A DNA stretch of 64,000 nt from Flavobacterium denitrificans DSM 15936 (GCF_000425445.1 NZ_AUDL01000011.1:1-64000); one strand, 5' to 3'. Positions 51,199-59,814 are shown, counted from the first letter of the stretch. Notes: generated by a model from the sequence alone, not told the origin. Made by a program: numbers and translations.

Positions 51199-52974
51199 AT
51201 GAAAAAAATATATTGTTTGTTGTTCTTGGCGACATTAATTGGCTGTCAGAAAAAAAACAGACATCAAGAAGTAAATAAATTGTTTCAGAAAGATATTACT
51301 TCACTTATTGAAAAAGTCGCCAAACTGAAATATTCTGTTGAAGAAGATTCGACTGAAGCTCAAATTCAGAGGCAATTTCTGGAAGCGCATCAAAATTATA
51401 AGAAAGTCGAATTGCTAAGCGAATATTATTCGCCGTCAGTTTCTAAAGCCATCAATGGCCCAGCAATACCTGAGTTCGAAGAAAATGATAAAGTAACGGT
51501 TCCGCCAGAAGGTTTTCAGGTTATTGAAGAATTGGTTTTTCCGAAATACAGCAAGGCAAACAAACAAGAATTGATTCAGGAATTAGGTGTTTTGGAAGCA
51601 AATTTGACCCGACTTGAAAAAGTTTCAGCTTCCAATGAATTGACAGATGCCCATGTTTTTGATGCTATGCGATTAGAAGTGTACCGAATTATAACTTTGG
51701 GAATAACAGGTTTTGATTCGCCTGTTGTTCTAAATTCACTTCCGGAAGCATTAGCATCTTTAGAAACTATCGAAAAATATTATCGGGTTTATCTGGAAGA
51801 TCAATCGGTTTCAAATTCGAAACAAGTACTTCAAGCTTTTGAAAAAGGGAAAAAATACCTGAAATCGAATACCAATTTTAATGCTTTTGATCGCGCTTAT
51901 TTTATCAAAGAAATTTTGAATCCGCTAAGCAAAGGACTTTTTAAAACGCAATCTGAATTGGGAATTTCTCTAATGAAAGAGCAACGTGGACTAAAAGTTA
52001 CAGCTCAGACTTTATTTGATAAAGATGCATTTGATCCAGAAGCTTTCTCGGGTTTTCCAGATTATAAAACGACACCGGAAAAAGTTGAATTAGGCAAAAA
52101 GTTATTCAATGATCCTATTTTATCAGGAAACAACACTCGTTCTTGCGCATCATGTCATCACGCCGAAAAAGCATTTACAGACGGATTAGAAAGAGCAGTT
52201 TCATTAGACGGGAAATCGATGTTGCAACGCAATACACCGACACTTTCAAACATTGCTTTTCAACGCGTTTTTTTTGCTGATTCAAGAGTGAGTTATCTCG
52301 AAGATCAGGCCATTGCGGTTATCAAAAATGAAAATGAAATGCACGGTTCTTTGGAGAAATCGGCTTTGGCAATTCAAAAAAATGCGGAATATGTAAAGTC
52401 TTTTAAGAAAGCTTTTCCGAAGGGAGAAATAAACGAATTTGCAATCAAAAATGCATTAGCATCCTATATACGTTCGTTAAGTAAATATGATTCTAAATTT
52501 GATAATTATATGCAGAACAGAACTGCTTTTACAGCTGATGAAAAAGCAGGATTTAATTTATTTGCTGGAAAAGCCAAATGTGCTACCTGCCATTTTATTC
52601 CCCTTACAAACGGAACTGTTCCACCAAATTTTGATCGATCAGAAAGTGAAATTTTAGGCTTACCAGATAAAAATAAAAAGCTCGATGGTGATTTAGGCAA
52701 ATTTGTGATTACGCAAGCCGCAATCCATAAAAATTCGTTTAAAACGCCAACAATTAGAAATATCGAACTTACAGCACCATATATGCATAACGGAGTGTAT
52801 AAAACGCTCGAAGAAGTAATTGATTTTTATAACGAAGGCGGAGGTTTAGGAAAAGGATTTGATGTTCCAAATCAGACTTTGCCAGAAGATAAACTGAATT
52901 TATCTGACAAAGAGAAAAAACAACTAATTGCCTTTATGAAAACGCTTACGGATAAAAAATATTCTAGTAATTAG
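51199..52974 (+). CDS. Lipoprotein fusion of imelysin-like domain and di-heme cytochrome c peroxidase
   Basis: A 591-residue protein. A lipobox (ATLIGC) gives Cys16. Residues about 22-275 are helical and imelysin (M75)-like: QFLEAHQNYKKVELLSEYYSP, and G105-FQVIE110 in place of the iron-binding GxHxxE, with Gln instead of His. From about 295 it is a MauG/CCP-type di-heme peroxidase with two CxxCH sites: C316-A-S-C319-H320 and C461-A-T-C464-H465. A further ELTAPYMHNGVYKTLEEVIDFYN segment follows. Such enzymes reduce H2O2 or modify proteins by high-valent iron. It is next to a PhoX-like lipoprotein. Confidence 0.85.
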   Translation: MKKIYCLLFLATLIGCQKKNRHQEVNKLFQKDITSLIEKVAKLKYSVEEDSTEAQIQRQFLEAHQNYKKVELLSEYYSPSVSKAINGPAIPEFEENDKVTVPPEGFQVIEELVFPKYSKANKQELIQELGVLEANLTRLEKVSASNELTDAHVFDAMRLEVYRIITLGITGFDSPVVLNSLPEALASLETIEKYYRVYLEDQSVSNSKQVLQAFEKGKKYLKSNTNFNAFDRAYFIKEILNPLSKGLFKTQSELGISLMKEQRGLKVTAQTLFDKDAFDPEAFSGFPDYKTTPEKVELGKKLFNDPILSGNNTRSCASCHHAEKAFTDGLERAVSLDGKSMLQRNTPTLSNIAFQRVFFADSRVSYLEDQAIAVIKNENEMHGSLEKSALAIQKNAEYVKSFKKAFPKGEINEFAIKNALASYIRSLSKYDSKFDNYMQNRTAFTADEKAGFNLFAGKAKCATCHFIPLTNGTVPPNFDRSESEILGLPDKNKKLDGDLGKFVITQAAIHKNSFKTPTIRNIELTAPYMHNGVYKTLEEVIDFYNEGGGLGKGFDVPNQTLPEDKLNLSDKEKKQLIAFMKTLTDKKYSSN

Positions 52975-53017
52975 ATAATGTGGCAATTTGATAATTAGAT
53001 AATTTTTCGGCATGGCT

Positions 53018-53048
53018 AACTTTGTCAAAGTTTAAAACTTTGACAAAG
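53018..53048. repeat. AACTTTGTCAAAGTTT palindrome, second copy
   Basis: Arms AACTTTGTCAAAGTTT and AAAACTTTGACAAAG, the same family as 41735-41767. It is 44 nt after the peroxidase stop. Confidence 0.75.
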
Positions 53049-53092
53049 ATTTCTCAATTAACATTTTGCTAGAATTTGCCCTAAACCCGACA

Positions 53093-53108
53093 GTCCCGAA
53101 GCCTCGGG
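53093..53108. repeat. TCCCGAAGCCTCGGGA palindrome
   Basis: A 16-nt palindrome with one central mismatch, related to copies at 31052 and 49230. It lies between the peroxidase gene and the convergent outer-membrane protein gene. Confidence 0.65.
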
Positions 53109-53159
53109 ATAAAACCTTTTGGGTTTGATTTTTTAAGGAAACAGGAACTTTTATAAAAC

Positions 53160-53194
53160 ACCAAACCCAGCAGACTGTGCAATCTGCTGGGTTC
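53160..53194 (-). terminator. Possible terminator of the outer-membrane protein gene
   Basis: An 11-bp stem AACCCAGCAGA/TCTGCTGGGTT (53164-53174 with 53183-53193) with an 8-nt loop. On the minus strand it continues TGGTGTTTTATAAAAG, a broken T-run. Confidence 0.65.
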
Positions 53195-53230
53195 ATACCA
53201 AAAACAAAAAAATAAATTAAACCTTAACTT

Positions 53231-53749
53231 TTATAAGTCGAAACCATAAGCAACACGCAATGCTACTTGATTGGTTCTGAAATCGTGATAATCTTCGTAA
53301 CGTACGCTCAAATCAATATATTTGTTAGCGTATCCAATTCCTGGCGCCCATAAAAAAGTGGTTTTGTCATAACCGTTTGTCACAGCAAAACCGGCACCTA
53401 CTTCACCTAAAACATAAAATTGGTCTCCCCAAACAAAGGCTTTGAATCCAGCTTTTGCAGGAATAAATCCAAGGTCTTTTACGTTATTTCCAAGTTCATC
53501 TTTTCCCATGAATAAATTGGTAAATCCCGTTGTTAAGGTTAGTGACGTTTTTTTTGACAAATCATATTGTAAACGAACGTCTCCGCCAAGTGACCAGTCA
53601 TAATCGTTATCTGTTGGAATTCCTCCATTGATCCCGAATCCTAATCTAAATCCCTGATCGTAATTTTTTGCTTCACTTTCTTGAGCAAAAGCGGTGTTGG
53701 CGAATAAAAATGCAAAAGCGGCTAGGCATATCATTTGTACTTTTCTCAT
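53231..53749 (-). CDS. Small outer-membrane beta-barrel protein
   Basis: A 172-residue protein with a signal peptide (MRKVQMICLAAFAFLFANTAFA). Alternating hydrophobic strands follow, starting GFRLGFGINGGIP, with LGGDVRLQYDLSKKTSLTLTTGFTNLF and AGFAVTNGYDKTTFLWAPGIGYANKYIDLSVRYEDYHDF. It ends RVAYGFDL with a terminal aromatic, as in beta-barrel proteins. This is the small OmpA/OmpX-like barrel type. No ligand can be inferred. It is convergent with the peroxidase gene. Confidence 0.75.
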   Translation of the reverse strand: MRKVQMICLAAFAFLFANTAFAQESEAKNYDQGFRLGFGINGGIPTDNDYDWSLGGDVRLQYDLSKKTSLTLTTGFTNLFMGKDELGNNVKDLGFIPAKAGFKAFVWGDQFYVLGEVGAGFAVTNGYDKTTFLWAPGIGYANKYIDLSVRYEDYHDFRTNQVALRVAYGFDL

Positions 53750-53911
53750 GGCTTATATATTTGAATTATTAATAGTGTAAAAGTATAATCAAGGGCTTTG
53801 GAGCTTGTTATATAATTTTTAAAAATCGTTACATAATATTAGGGTGTGCTTAATTTTGCCTTAAAAATGGGATATCTTTTTATTGATAGGACAGAATTCG
53901 GAGCTTCTGAC

Positions 53912-53919
53912 TATCTTTG
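53912..53919 (+). promoter_or_regulatory. -7 box of the MATE gene (TATCTTTG)
   Basis: Perfect TAnnTTTG, 19 nt before the proposed GTG start (53939). It sits inside the longer open frame, which argues that the extension is not coding. Confidence 0.65.
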
Positions 53920-53938
53920 CCGACAAAATAAAATAGAA

Positions 53939-55321
53939 GTGAATTTAAAGCAGTACACAAAGGAGTTTTCGTATAATTTGAAACTGGCGTATCCTGTGAT
54001 TTTAGGAATGGTCGGGCATACTTTAATTGGTATCGTCGATAATATTATGGTTGGAAAATTAGGAAGCACTGAACTGGCAGCAGTTTCATTAGGAAACAGT
54101 ATGATTTTTATCGCGATGTCTCTTGGAATTGGTTTTTCGACTGCTATTACGCCAATTGTTGCCGAAGGCGACGCCGAGAAAAACGATGCAAAAATTCGTT
54201 CTGCTTTTCATCATGGATTATTTTTATGTGCCATTTTAGGATTATCTCTTTTTGGCATCATTGTTTTGGCAAAGCCAATAATGGAAATGTTGGAACAACC
54301 GGCAGAAGTGATTGAACTGGCAAAGCCTTATTTAGACTGGGTTGCGTTTTCATTAATTCCTTTAATTATATACCAAGGTTACAAACAATTTGCGGACGGA
54401 ATGTCGTTTACAAAATATTCAATGTATGCCATGGTTATGGCAAATGTATTGCATGTAGGTATGAATTATGTGCTGATTTACGGAATTTGGATTTTTCCAA
54501 AAATGGGAATTATCGGTGCGGCACTTGGAACTGTAATTTCTAGAATATTTTTAGTAATGTTCATGCACATTATGCTTTCAAGACGTGATGATTTGAAACG
54601 CTTTTTCAAGGATTTCAGTTTTTCCGAAATCAAAAAAGAAACCATCAAAAAAATAGTAAGCATCGGATTTCCTTCTGCCATGCAAATGCTTTTTGAAGTG
54701 GTTTTGTTTACAGCTTCAATCTGGCTTTGTGGAAATATCGGAAAAACAAGTCAGGCCGCAAATCAAATTGCATTAAGTTTGGCCTCAATGACTTTTATGT
54801 TTGCAATGGGATTAAGCGTAACGTCAATGATCAGAGTGAGCAATCAAAGAGGTTTGATGGATTATAAAAAACTGGTTGTCGTGGCACGTTCGATTTTTCT
54901 TCTAGCCATCATACTAGAAACGGTTTTTGCGATTTTCTTTATTGCTTTCCATGACTATTTGCCGTACATTTTCTTAAATATGGAAAACGGCGGGCAGGTT
55001 TTGGATAACACCGAAGTAATAAGTATTGCATCAAAATTGCTTTTAATTGCAGCTGTTTTTCAAATTTCAGACGGAATTCAAGTTGTAGTTCTTGGCGCTT
55101 TACGAGGTTTGCAGGACGTAAAAATCCCAATGTACATTACCTTTGTAGCCTATTGGGTTATTGGTTTCCCGATTTCATATTATTTGGGCGAACATACCGA
55201 ATTAAAAGCTGAAGGAGTATGGATAGGATTATTAGCTGGACTAACAGCCGCAGCATTATTTTTGTATATTAGGTTTGCTTCTTTAACAAGAAAATTAGTT
55301 TTGGAGCATTCTCAAGAATAA
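53939..55321 (+). CDS. MATE-family efflux transporter, GTG start proposed
   Basis: A 460-residue transporter with twelve predicted membrane helices. The opening LAYPVILGMVGHTLIGIVDNIMVGKLGSTELAAVSLGN is the MATE signature, and the second half has IKKIVSIGFPSAMQMLFEVVLFTASIWLCG. It exports cationic drugs or metabolites driven by H+ or Na+. The open frame reaches an ATG at 53846, but that adds 31 non-conserved residues containing a -7 promoter box. The GTG at 53939 starts the family-typical xNLKQYTKEFSYNLK and is preferred. Confidence 0.9.
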   Translation: MNLKQYTKEFSYNLKLAYPVILGMVGHTLIGIVDNIMVGKLGSTELAAVSLGNSMIFIAMSLGIGFSTAITPIVAEGDAEKNDAKIRSAFHHGLFLCAILGLSLFGIIVLAKPIMEMLEQPAEVIELAKPYLDWVAFSLIPLIIYQGYKQFADGMSFTKYSMYAMVMANVLHVGMNYVLIYGIWIFPKMGIIGAALGTVISRIFLVMFMHIMLSRRDDLKRFFKDFSFSEIKKETIKKIVSIGFPSAMQMLFEVVLFTASIWLCGNIGKTSQAANQIALSLASMTFMFAMGLSVTSMIRVSNQRGLMDYKKLVVVARSIFLLAIILETVFAIFFIAFHDYLPYIFLNMENGGQVLDNTEVISIASKLLLIAAVFQISDGIQVVVLGALRGLQDVKIPMYITFVAYWVIGFPISYYLGEHTELKAEGVWIGLLAGLTAAALFLYIRFASLTRKLVLEHSQE

Positions 55322-55432
55322 AACAATTGTACTTTTGTGTTTAACTGTTTATTTAAACAATGATAAGGTTAAACAATTAGCTGAAAATAAACGATTACGC
55401 AATTCAACAAATAAACGATTAAACATAAAAAA

Positions 55433-55660
55433 ATGGAATTACCTAAATTTTTACTTGGAGACAATACTGATTTTCCAGATGATATTTTCATCATTCACCT
55501 TGATTATCCTCGATTTATTATCAACTTAAAAGATGATGAGGTTGAATTTTTAGAGGAAGCGGAAGATCTTGATGAAGCTGAATTAAATGCTGAAATGGAG
55601 AGCTTGATCGAAAAAGCTAATGATTTTTACGACAGAGAAATAAACCGTTACGAAGAGTAG
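55433..55660 (+). CDS. Small acidic protein of unknown function
   Basis: A 75-residue cytoplasmic protein, strongly acidic. The first half (MELPKFLLGDNTDFPDDIFIIHLDYPRFIINLKDDEVEFLEE) is a conserved-looking beta strand core; the second half is a Glu-rich helix (LDEAELNAEMESLIEKANDFYDREINRYEE). I recall similar short proteins in Flavobacteria but no named family. It lies 111 nt after the MATE gene. The stop TAG is the first part of a GTAGAGGCGCAC palindrome. Confidence 0.75.
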   Translation: MELPKFLLGDNTDFPDDIFIIHLDYPRFIINLKDDEVEFLEEAEDLDEAELNAEMESLIEKANDFYDREINRYEE

Positions 55661-55681
55661 AGGCGCACTGCAGTGCGTCTC
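55657..55681. repeat. GTAGAGGCGCACTGCAGTGCGTCTC palindrome at a stop codon
   Basis: Same family as copies at 46514 and 47428-47529. The stop codon TAG (55658-55660) of the small acidic protein lies inside it. Confidence 0.8.
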
Positions 55682-55741
55682 CTAGATGCCTGTTTTTTAT
55701 TTAATGCCAGAATTTTTCACAAAGCACATTCTAAAAAATTA

Positions 55742-55775
55742 TTTCACGCTCCCGATAGCTATCGGGAGCGTGAAA
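55742..55775. repeat. Perfect 34-bp palindrome
   Basis: Arms of 17 nt (TTTCACGCTCCCGATAG and its exact reverse complement) with no loop. It is GC-rich in the centre (CTCCCGATAGCTATCGGGAG). It lies upstream of the LtaS-like gene, inside the non-coding part of the longer open frame. Confidence 0.8.
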
Positions 55776-55817
55776 AAACTTTGCGAATCGTTATTTTCCT
55801 CTTTGAATCAAAAATTA

Positions 55818-57770
55818 ATGTCAAATCATTTAATGAAAAAATTAAGTTACCTAAAACCCATTTTTAATTTCATAACAATTGGGTTGCTGATTACTACTTT
55901 AAGCCGAATATTTTTATTTTTTCTTTTTAAAGAAAGAGTAGTCGAAACACCAAATTTCTGGTATATATTTCCAATCGGTCTTCGAATGGATTTGATTTTA
56001 CTATGTTATTTATCATTCCTTCCGGCTGTATTGATTACTTTTTTGCCAAATAAATGGCTCAAGTTTACCAATACTTTTTTGGTGATTTACAGTTTCTTGT
56101 TTTTGTTTCTTATTCTTTTCGTAGAATTGGCTTCTCCTGATTTTGTAAAACAATATGATACGCGTCCAAATAAGATTTTCCTTGATTATCTTATTTATCC
56201 GAAAGAAGTTGTCGGAATGCTTTTGAAAAGTTACTTGACATCGATTATGGTGACTTTTTTAATTCTTGGCGTTGTGATTTATTTTGCTTTCAAAAAAGGG
56301 AAAAAATATTTTCATACAATTAGTACAGAATATAAATTCAAGCTAATGATTTTTCCATTAGTCGCATTTTTATTGTTTTTTGGAGCACGTTCGAGTTTGG
56401 TTTCAAAACGACCAATCAATGCTAGTAATGCTGTTTTTTCTACAGATCAGCTTACCAATACTTTGGGATTAAATTCATTTTATACCGTTGCGTTTGCTGC
56501 TTATTCTATCAAGAATGAAGGAAACACAAAAATGTACGGTAAAATGGATCAAGCTGAAGCGATCGCTCGTGTAAAAAAATACATGATTGCTGGACCAAAT
56601 GATTTTAATGATGCTGAAATTCCATTTTTGCACATTCAACAACCTGACTCCGTAATCCAAAAACCATATAATTTGGTGATTTTTCTTCAGGAAAGTTTGG
56701 GTGCCGAATATGTTGGAATTTTAGGAGGTAAGCCATTAACTCCTGAATTTGACAAATTATCAAAAGAAGGAACTTTATTTACTAATTTATATTGTACCGG
56801 AACCAGAAGTGTTCGTGGAATCGAAGCGGTCGTTACTGGATTTTTGCCGTCACCATCTGAAAGTGTGGTAAAATTGGGTAATTCGCAACAAGGATTTTTC
56901 ACCCTTGCCGATGCTTTAAAACAAAAAGGATACGATACGAGCTTCATTTATGGCGGAATGGCCAATTTTGATAATATGGCGTCATTTTTCAATGGAAATG
57001 GTTTTAGCGATATTGTAGATCAAACCGATTTTGAATCAGACGGAAATAAATATGCTTTCAAAGGAACTTGGGGCTATTCAGACGAAGATTTGGTTACTAA
57101 AGCTAATCAGTATTTCAAGTCAAAAGGAGACAAGCCATTTTTCTCTTTAATGTTTTCGACTTCAAATCACGAACCTTTTGAATATCCTGCAGGAAGAATA
57201 AAACCGTATGACAAAAAGCCGGCAACAGTTAATAACGCCATGAAATATGCCGATTTTTCAATTGGGAAATTCTTTGAAATGGCTAAAAAAGAAGCGTATT
57301 TTAAAAACACGATTTTCATCGTAATTGCAGATCATAATACAAGAACATACGGAAAAAATCTTGTTCCAATTAATAAATTCCATATTCCAGCATTTATTAT
57401 GGGACCTGGAGTTGCAAAAGGTGCAGTTTACGACAGATTAGCAAGTCAGATAGATATTCCGCCAACATTATTGGGTTATTTAGGAATTCCATTTGAAACG
57501 CCAATGGTTGGAAGAAATTTGACAAAATTAGATCCAAAAGTACAAGGAAGATCAATTATGCAGTTTAATGATATCAATGCGTTTAGAGTAGAAAATCAGG
57601 TGGTTATTATGCAGCCGAACTTGAAACCGCTTCAGTTTGAAATCAAAAACGACACCACTTTGATTCCTGTAAAATTAAATGAAGATTTAGCAAAAGATGC
57701 TTTGGCTCATGTAATTACAGCAGGAAATTTGTATAAAGAAAGTAAATATAAACTTAGAGCTAAAAAATAG
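55818..57770 (+). CDS. LTA synthase-like sulfatase-family phosphotransferase
   Basis: A 650-residue membrane enzyme. About five N-terminal helices (residues 10-235) are followed by a periplasmic alkaline-phosphatase-fold domain. The nucleophile Thr329 is in CTGTRSVRG (LtaS-type), metal ligands are in VIFLQESLGAEY and IVIADHNTRTYG, and a conserved TSNHEPFEYP lies between. In Gram-negatives this family modifies lipids or glycans with phosphoethanolamine or phosphoglycerol. The frame opens at 55686, but a palindrome lies in that extension; ATGs at 55818 or 55833 precede the first helix. Confidence 0.88.
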   Translation: MSNHLMKKLSYLKPIFNFITIGLLITTLSRIFLFFLFKERVVETPNFWYIFPIGLRMDLILLCYLSFLPAVLITFLPNKWLKFTNTFLVIYSFLFLFLILFVELASPDFVKQYDTRPNKIFLDYLIYPKEVVGMLLKSYLTSIMVTFLILGVVIYFAFKKGKKYFHTISTEYKFKLMIFPLVAFLLFFGARSSLVSKRPINASNAVFSTDQLTNTLGLNSFYTVAFAAYSIKNEGNTKMYGKMDQAEAIARVKKYMIAGPNDFNDAEIPFLHIQQPDSVIQKPYNLVIFLQESLGAEYVGILGGKPLTPEFDKLSKEGTLFTNLYCTGTRSVRGIEAVVTGFLPSPSESVVKLGNSQQGFFTLADALKQKGYDTSFIYGGMANFDNMASFFNGNGFSDIVDQTDFESDGNKYAFKGTWGYSDEDLVTKANQYFKSKGDKPFFSLMFSTSNHEPFEYPAGRIKPYDKKPATVNNAMKYADFSIGKFFEMAKKEAYFKNTIFIVIADHNTRTYGKNLVPINKFHIPAFIMGPGVAKGAVYDRLASQIDIPPTLLGYLGIPFETPMVGRNLTKLDPKVQGRSIMQFNDINAFRVENQVVIMQPNLKPLQFEIKNDTTLIPVKLNEDLAKDALAHVITAGNLYKESKYKLRAKK

Positions 57771-57867
57771 GTTCAAAGTAACAAAGGTTCAAAGCAACAA
57801 AGTGACAAAGGTTTAAAGAAGCAGAGAAAACTTTGCCACTTTGAACCTTTGTCACTTTGTCCCTTTA
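57771..57867. repeat. Octamer hairpin array after the LtaS-like gene
   Basis: The left half repeats GTTCAAAG/NAACAAAG (period 8, about six copies) and the right half repeats CTTTGNNN (about five). The halves are reverse complements around AGAGAAAA. It starts at the LtaS-like stop, and its right edge supplies the TGA stop of the convergent meaB gene (57852-57854). Confidence 0.78.
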
Positions 57868-58949
57868 TCAAAATAAAATTTTAATAACTCAGAAGCCGCT
57901 GCAAAAGGTGAAATCTCATCATTTTGCACTGCTTTTTTATTTTGTTCCAATAATGAAATAATTTCCGATTGATTGTAGAAGTTTTGTTTTAACTGTTCAT
58001 TAATCGTTTCCATCATCCAAAATTGATTTTGTTCGTTTCTTTTTTCTTGAAAAAAACCGGATTGTTTTGTCATTTCAAAATAATCGGAAATAGTGTTCCA
58101 GATTTCTGAAATGCCTTCTTTTGTAATAGCACTACAAGTTGTCACTTTTGGTTGCCAGTTTGATGATTTGAGCGGAAATAAATGTAAGGCTTTGTTGAAT
58201 TCTAATTTCGCTTGGTTGGCTTTTTTCACATTATCGCCATCAGCTTTGTTGATCACAATGGAGTCTGCCATTTCCATAATGCCACGTTTGATGCCCTGAA
58301 GTTCGTCGCCGGCACCAGAAATTTTTAGTAAAAGAAAAAAATCAACCATGCTATGAACCGCAGTTTCACTTTGGCCAACACCAACAGTTTCGATAATTAT
58401 CGTGTCAAAACCAGCGGCTTCGCATAAAATAATCGATTCGCGGGTTTTTCGAGCCACACCGCCCAAAGTCTCTCCAGAAGCACTCGGACGAATAAACGCA
58501 TTTTCATCTTTCACTAATTCTTCCATTCGGGTTTTGTCACCCAAAATACTTCCATGCGAAATAGAACTGCTTGGATCAACTGCCAAAACAGCCACTTTTT
58601 TGCCAAGATTAGTAAGAAAGGTTCCAAAAGATTCAATAAAAGTACTTTTTCCAACTCCGGGAACTCCGGTAATCCCAATTCGAATTGACTTATTAGCTTG
58701 AGCTAAACAGCCGTTTATAATTTCGTTTGCTTTTTCGGCATGTTCAGGATTAGTACTTTCGATAAGCGTAATGGCACGGCTTAGAGAGGTTCTGTTTCCA
58801 GAAAGAATTCCTGAAATCAATTCATGAGCAGAAGGCTGTTGTCTGCGTTTGTTCTTAATTTGATTTATAGCCGAAACATTGGTGATTTCAGGAGATGAAA
58901 TTCCAGCTTTTTCAGTTAAACTACTCGATGTTTTCTTTAAGCTTGACAA
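57852..58949 (-). CDS. meaB: Methylmalonyl-CoA mutase-associated GTPase MeaB
   Basis: A 365-residue G3E GTPase that loads and repairs adenosylcobalamin in methylmalonyl-CoA mutase. P-loop GVPGVGKST is near 98-106, followed by the DPSSS (Walker B-like) stretch, ETVGVGQSE (G3/switch) near 189-197 and NKAD near 237-240. It matches the ArgK/MeaB family. Its probable client, the mutase at 11358-15436, is 42 kb away rather than adjacent. The last codons lie in the octamer array at 57771-57867. Confidence 0.94.
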   Translation of the reverse strand: MSSLKKTSSSLTEKAGISSPEITNVSAINQIKNKRRQQPSAHELISGILSGNRTSLSRAITLIESTNPEHAEKANEIINGCLAQANKSIRIGITGVPGVGKSTFIESFGTFLTNLGKKVAVLAVDPSSSISHGSILGDKTRMEELVKDENAFIRPSASGETLGGVARKTRESIILCEAAGFDTIIIETVGVGQSETAVHSMVDFFLLLKISGAGDELQGIKRGIMEMADSIVINKADGDNVKKANQAKLEFNKALHLFPLKSSNWQPKVTTCSAITKEGISEIWNTISDYFEMTKQSGFFQEKRNEQNQFWMMETINEQLKQNFYNQSEIISLLEQNKKAVQNDEISPFAAASELLKFYFDKGTK

Positions 58950-59065
58950 AATACTTTTTTAGTATCGTAAAAGTACTGAAAACAAAAACAGTTTCAAAAG
59001 ACAAATACTCCTTTGAAACTGTGTTGGTAAGTTTGCCACAAATTAGTGTAATTTGTGGCAAAAAA

Positions 59066-59115
59066 AACTAAGAATTTGAAAGCCTTAGCAACTTAGTATC
59101 TCAGCAACCTAAAAC
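59066..59115. repeat. Octamer run after the NAD(P)-oxidoreductase gene
   Basis: CTTAGCAA/CTTAGTAT/CTCAGCAA-like octamers, the same word family as at 34685 and 62380. It is adjacent to the stop of the minus-strand gene at 59116. Confidence 0.6.
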
Positions 59116-59757
59116 TTAATATCCAGCAGTAAAACGAATTTGGTGGTGTTTTGGACTTTCTGTTTCGTCAGCAATTACGACTGCTAGATCTTCAACAGAT
59201 AAAATACTTCTTTGTTCGTCATTGAAAACTGGATTTTCTAATCCTAAACGGTATTTTCCTGTTCTTCCTGTTTTAGTTCCAGCGTGCATTTCAAAAGCCG
59301 GACTAAAAAATGCCCAATCCAAATCTTTTTCTTCTTTGATAATATTCAAATAATGTCTTGCAGCGTTTGCACCTGGAAAAATTTCTTTTGGAAAATCAGG
59401 AGTATCTACCGCTTGTAAATCAGGCGCAACAAATAAACTTCCTGCGCCACCAATAGTTATAAAACGTTTAACACCAGATTTTTTTACCGCTTCCTGAATT
59501 GCTTTTGATCCTGCTAAAAAATCATCATAGATGTTTGGGTTCGTCCAACCTGGATTGTAAGCATTTATAACGGTATCATGTCCTTTTAAAATTTCTGCTA
59601 AAGCATCAACATTAAAAATATCTCCAGCAACCCATTTTGCATTGTCAGTATCTTTTGGAGTTCTTGCAATGGCTGTAATTTCGTGTTTTCTGTCTGCTAA
59701 TTCGTTTAAAATTGCTGAGCCAACAAATCCTGTAGCTCCAATAAGTGCGATTTTCAT
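59116..59757 (-). CDS. NAD(P)-binding oxidoreductase (YwnB-like atypical SDR)
   Basis: A 213-residue atypical SDR. The N-terminal glycine motif is IALIGATGFVGSAIL at 3-17, followed by ITAIARTP and GDIFNVDALAEILKGHDTVINAYN. The YxxxK tyrosine is absent, as usual for NmrA-like or YwnB proteins that bind NAD(P)H without classical dehydrogenase activity. It lies downstream of an Rrf2 regulator with 57 nt between, as in the ywnA/ywnB pair of Bacillus. It may respond to oxidative or electrophile stress; that is inferred from the partner. Confidence 0.83.
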   Translation of the reverse strand: MKIALIGATGFVGSAILNELADRKHEITAIARTPKDTDNAKWVAGDIFNVDALAEILKGHDTVINAYNPGWTNPNIYDDFLAGSKAIQEAVKKSGVKRFITIGGAGSLFVAPDLQAVDTPDFPKEIFPGANAARHYLNIIKEEKDLDWAFFSPAFEMHAGTKTGRTGKYRLGLENPVFNDEQRSILSVEDLAVVIADETESPKHHQIRFTAGY

Positions 59758-59814
59758 AATATATAAATTTATTTAGTAATAAAAAATGTTACAGTTTAAG
59801 TCAAAAAAATAGTT

